The notes under the pieces were generated by a model, which worked only from the letters and a program-made list of their open reading frames with translations, was not told the DNA's origin and made no database searches. Below, in pieces: positions 61,565 through 64,000 of a stretch of DNA of 64,000 nt (positions within the stretch are counted from its first letter, which is position 1; every line of letters begins with the position of its first letter). Source of the stretch: Prionace glauca (Eukaryota > Chordata > Chondrichthyes > Carcharhiniformes > Carcharhinidae). Both the position numbers and the translations under genes were made by a program. The stretch covers positions 106,604,515 to 106,668,514 of the forward strand of contig CM075729.1 in NCBI GenBank assembly GCA_037974335.1, in the 5' to 3' direction.

Positions 61565-62465
61565 TTTAAGAACAAAGAACAAAAGAACAAAGAAAAGTAC
61601 AGCACAGGAACAGGCCCTTTGTCCCTGCAAGCCAGTACCAATCATGATGTTCTTACTAAACTAAAAAAACCCATTTCAGCCCTTACTCAGCCTATATCCC
61701 ACTATTTCCTCCCTATATTTGTACCTGTCCAAATACCTCTTAAATGTTGCTAATGTGCCTGCTTCCACCACCTTCTCTGGTAGCCCGTTTCAGGCACCCA
61801 CCACCCTTTGAATGAAAAACTTACTGCACATCTCCCTTAAAAATTCCCCCTCTCACCTTCAACCTATGCCCTCTTGTAATTGACACTTCCACAATAGGAA
61901 AAAGCCTCTGACTATCCACCCTGTCTATGTCTCTCAGAATTTTGTATACGTCCATCAGTTCTCCCTCAGCCTCCTATTCTAGTTTATTCAAAACAAAAGA
62001 GAAAATGTTGGAAAATCCCCTTGTTGAAGCTTTGACAAAGGGTCATTTGGACTCAAAACGTCAGATCTTTTCTCTTCTCACACATGCTGCCAGACCTGCT
62101 GAGATGTTTTGGCATTTTCTCTTTTGGTTTCAGATTCCAGCATCTGCAGTAATTTGCTTTTATTTTTCACCTCGTTTATTGAACCTCTCCTCATAATCAA
62201 CATGCTTCAGACTAGGTAGCATCCTGGTGAACCTTTGCATTCTCTCCAAAGTTTCCATATCCTTCTGGTGGTGTGGTGACCAGAACTGCACACAATACTC
62301 CAAATGCAGCCAAACCAAGGTTTTATATAGCTGCAACATGATTTCCCAACTCTTGTACCCAGTGTTCTGGCTGATGAAGGCAAGCATGCCATTTACTTTC
62401 TCAATCACCTTGGCCACCTTGTTTCCACTTTTAGGGGACTGTGCACCTGCATGCCTGAATCATAT
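61565..62465 (-). mobile_element. CR1-type LINE with 'aaatgttgg' repeat inserted (minus strand)
   Basis: 61570-61983 is the 3' end and UTR ('aacaaagaacaaaagaacaa' tail, 'cacaggaacaggccctttgt'). 62167-62465 is the C-terminal RT (LEYCVQFWSPHHQKDMETLE, LAFISQNTGYKS). Between them, 61984-62166 is a copy of the inverted-end repeat ('gagaaaatgttggaaaatcc' ... 'ggcattttctcttttggttt'). Confidence 0.82.
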
Positions 62466-62581
62466 GGAGAGTGAAGCTTGCAGCATATACATGGAGGAAT
62501 GGGAATTTTTATTTTCGGACAGTCTTTCTGTCAGGCGGACAATGTGAGGGATTATCAGGATCATATATTTTGTCTGTCCTC

Positions 62582-62708
62582 AGAAGCAGGGAAATATTTA
62601 TGGGAAAAGTTGCACCAAAAACAGATCCAAAACTGTGAAAATCCTGAAAAGCTCCTACTTCAAGTTTGCTTCCAAAGTGACGAGGAGCAGCTCAAGGACA
62701 GTGGCTGA
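62582..62708 (+). other. Possible short exon or chance open stretch
   Basis: After an acceptor-like 'gtctgtcctcag' comes an open frame of about 41 codons (EAGKYLWEKLHQKQIQNCEN and on) to TGA. I do not recognise it, and there is no donor-bearing partner exon in view. It may be a terminal exon or coincidence. Confidence 0.15.
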
Positions 62709-62799
62709 GTGAGATTTTATCATTTGTGATATGATCATGTTTACATGGAATAGTGTTGTTAATGTGATGTGCCCTGAGACAGTTGACAGGTGACATGGT

Positions 62800-62985
62800 G
62801 GGAAATGTGTATGTGTCATGTATATATGTCTGTAAGTTTGTTTGTGAGAGTAAATGTTCATGTGTGTGTCTGTATGTCTGTGTGTGTATTCATTCATTCA
62901 TGTGCCTGTTGTGTGTTTCTAAGTGTGCCTGTGTGCATGCGTGCACGTGTGTGTGTGTGTGTGTGTATGTATGCACGTGCATGAA
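62800..62985. repeat. TG-rich microsatellite
   Basis: Imperfect (TG)n with TA/TC interruptions, purest at about 62948-62966. The cysteine/valine-rich open frames over it are artefacts. Confidence 0.85.
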
Positions 62986-64000
62986 GATGATTAACCTTGG
63001 TAGACATTAAGAGGTCCAGATAAAGGGCCATAGAAAGCAGAGGTGCATTGAATTCCAGGTATTATGGTTGTGTACCAAGGTAAGCATACATTGCTTGCTT
63101 TGACCAGGTTCTCATAAAGCTTTCAGGGTAGAAGAAATGGTTGACATCGGGGACATGCAAGTCTAAAATGTCCTATGTGGGCAGATGGATGAATGACAGT
63201 CTTTATAACTGAACAATTCAAATTATCGCAAGTCAAAGAGTGAGTTAAAGCACTCTTCACGGACTTTGCCATCTAAAAGGCATGTGAGTTGGGATGTTGG
63301 TGGTGATGGGGGAAGGGGTACGTGCTGGGGGTCAGTGCAGTAGTGAGGGAGGAGTGGGGGGGGGCATGGGGAAGGGGAGGACGGGTGCTCCAATTCAAGA
63401 GTCTAAATAGCCTTCTCCTGCTCCAATTGCATAATTTTCTTGAGGTGAAGATAAATTTGGCCAGGAGCTTATGACCATCAAGGTGAACCTTCCTGGAAGG
63501 ATGGATTGGCAGAGGGGCCATGCCCCCTAATAATGAACAGTGGTGCCTGAGGCACAGGCATTGGAGGTTGTCACATAGAAAACATGCTTCCACACAGGGC
63601 ATGATATCCTGATGTTGAGCTTTGATACTGTAACTCAAATGTTAGCACCTGTCGTGCCATGTTTTGTATTGAATAAAATATAACCACTGTCACAAATGGG
63701 GATATCACTTTGAACAGATTTGGAAGTTCAGAGTGAAGAGATTAAAGGGTTAATTGGTTCAGATCTCTAAGTTCTAACAGAGCTTAGGAGTAGGGCAGAA
63801 GCCCCTGGACAGATGGGTGAAGGAGATTACTGCATGTGTCAGGAAGTAAGTTAACCTTTGGAAGAAATAATTTCTTTAAAGATGGCAGTAGATTTATAAA
63901 TGATAAAGGCATATGCAGCAACAACACACTGAGTATGTGTGAAGTGTGAGCACAAATGTGTTTGGTCACCATTTTGAAATATCATTGGCATCCAATGTAA
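62986..64000. other. No gene seen
   Basis: Anonymous DNA. A G-rich stretch at 63330-63375 explains the proline/serine-rich minus-strand frame there. Confidence 0.5.

Noticed and set aside
62783-63010. Cysteine-rich peptide gene
   Set aside because: Its Cys/Val pattern is the translation of a TG microsatellite.

Overview
The window looks like shark (elasmobranch) nuclear DNA. Two vertebrate immune-type genes with ordinary GT-AG introns sit in a dense background of LINEs and of tRNA-headed SINEs with the 'tggcacagtggttagc' head, a combination typical of shark genomes. No prokaryotic features, CRISPR arrays or free-standing tRNA/rRNA genes are seen. Species assignment is an inference from the repeats; class-level assignment is fairly secure.

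Layout. 1-10 kb is accessory DNA: CR1 LINE copies, several minisatellites (33-34, ~60 bp units), SINEs, an inverted duplicate of a putative MHC 5' region (6.8-7.2 kb) and an EN/RT LINE (7.3-9.9 kb). 10.4-25.6 kb holds an MHC class I alpha-chain gene on the + strand: candidate leader exon (10388-10439), alpha1 (16008-16268), alpha2 (19788-20063), alpha3 Ig domain (22678-22950) and a transmembrane/tail exon (25046-25263), all joined in phase 1. Most residues that anchor peptide ends in classical class I are replaced, so the product looks non-classical. 25.8-37.7 kb is repeats plus a histone H2B pseudogene (27216-27573, minus), an almost full-length CR1 LINE (28350-32046) and a solo LTR (36347-36984). 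37.7-59.6 kb holds a TRIM E3 ligase gene on the + strand with six coding exons (RING, B-box2, coiled coil, acidic linker, PRY-SPRY; 511 residues) and an interferon-response-like element just before its start codon. The 13-kb first intron is filled with CR1 and SINE copies. 59.6-64 kb is repeats and anonymous DNA.

Biology. A class I-like gene, a TRIM gene of the RING/B-box/SPRY type and a histone remnant within about 45 kb recall the human extended MHC class I region, where class I, TRIM and histone genes are also linked. The sequence alone cannot tell ancestral linkage from chance. The two functional-looking genes would act in separate steps of immunity: surface display or ligand recognition (class I-like chain) and cytosolic ubiquitin signalling (TRIM).

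Besides the genes, the repeats carry information. Two families with inverted arms are flanked by 10-15 bp target duplications, which points to LINE-type retroposition rather than cut-and-paste movement. The CR1 3' UTR shares a block with the tRNA SINEs. One CR1 copy carries a second copy of its own endonuclease segment between its endonuclease and RT regions.
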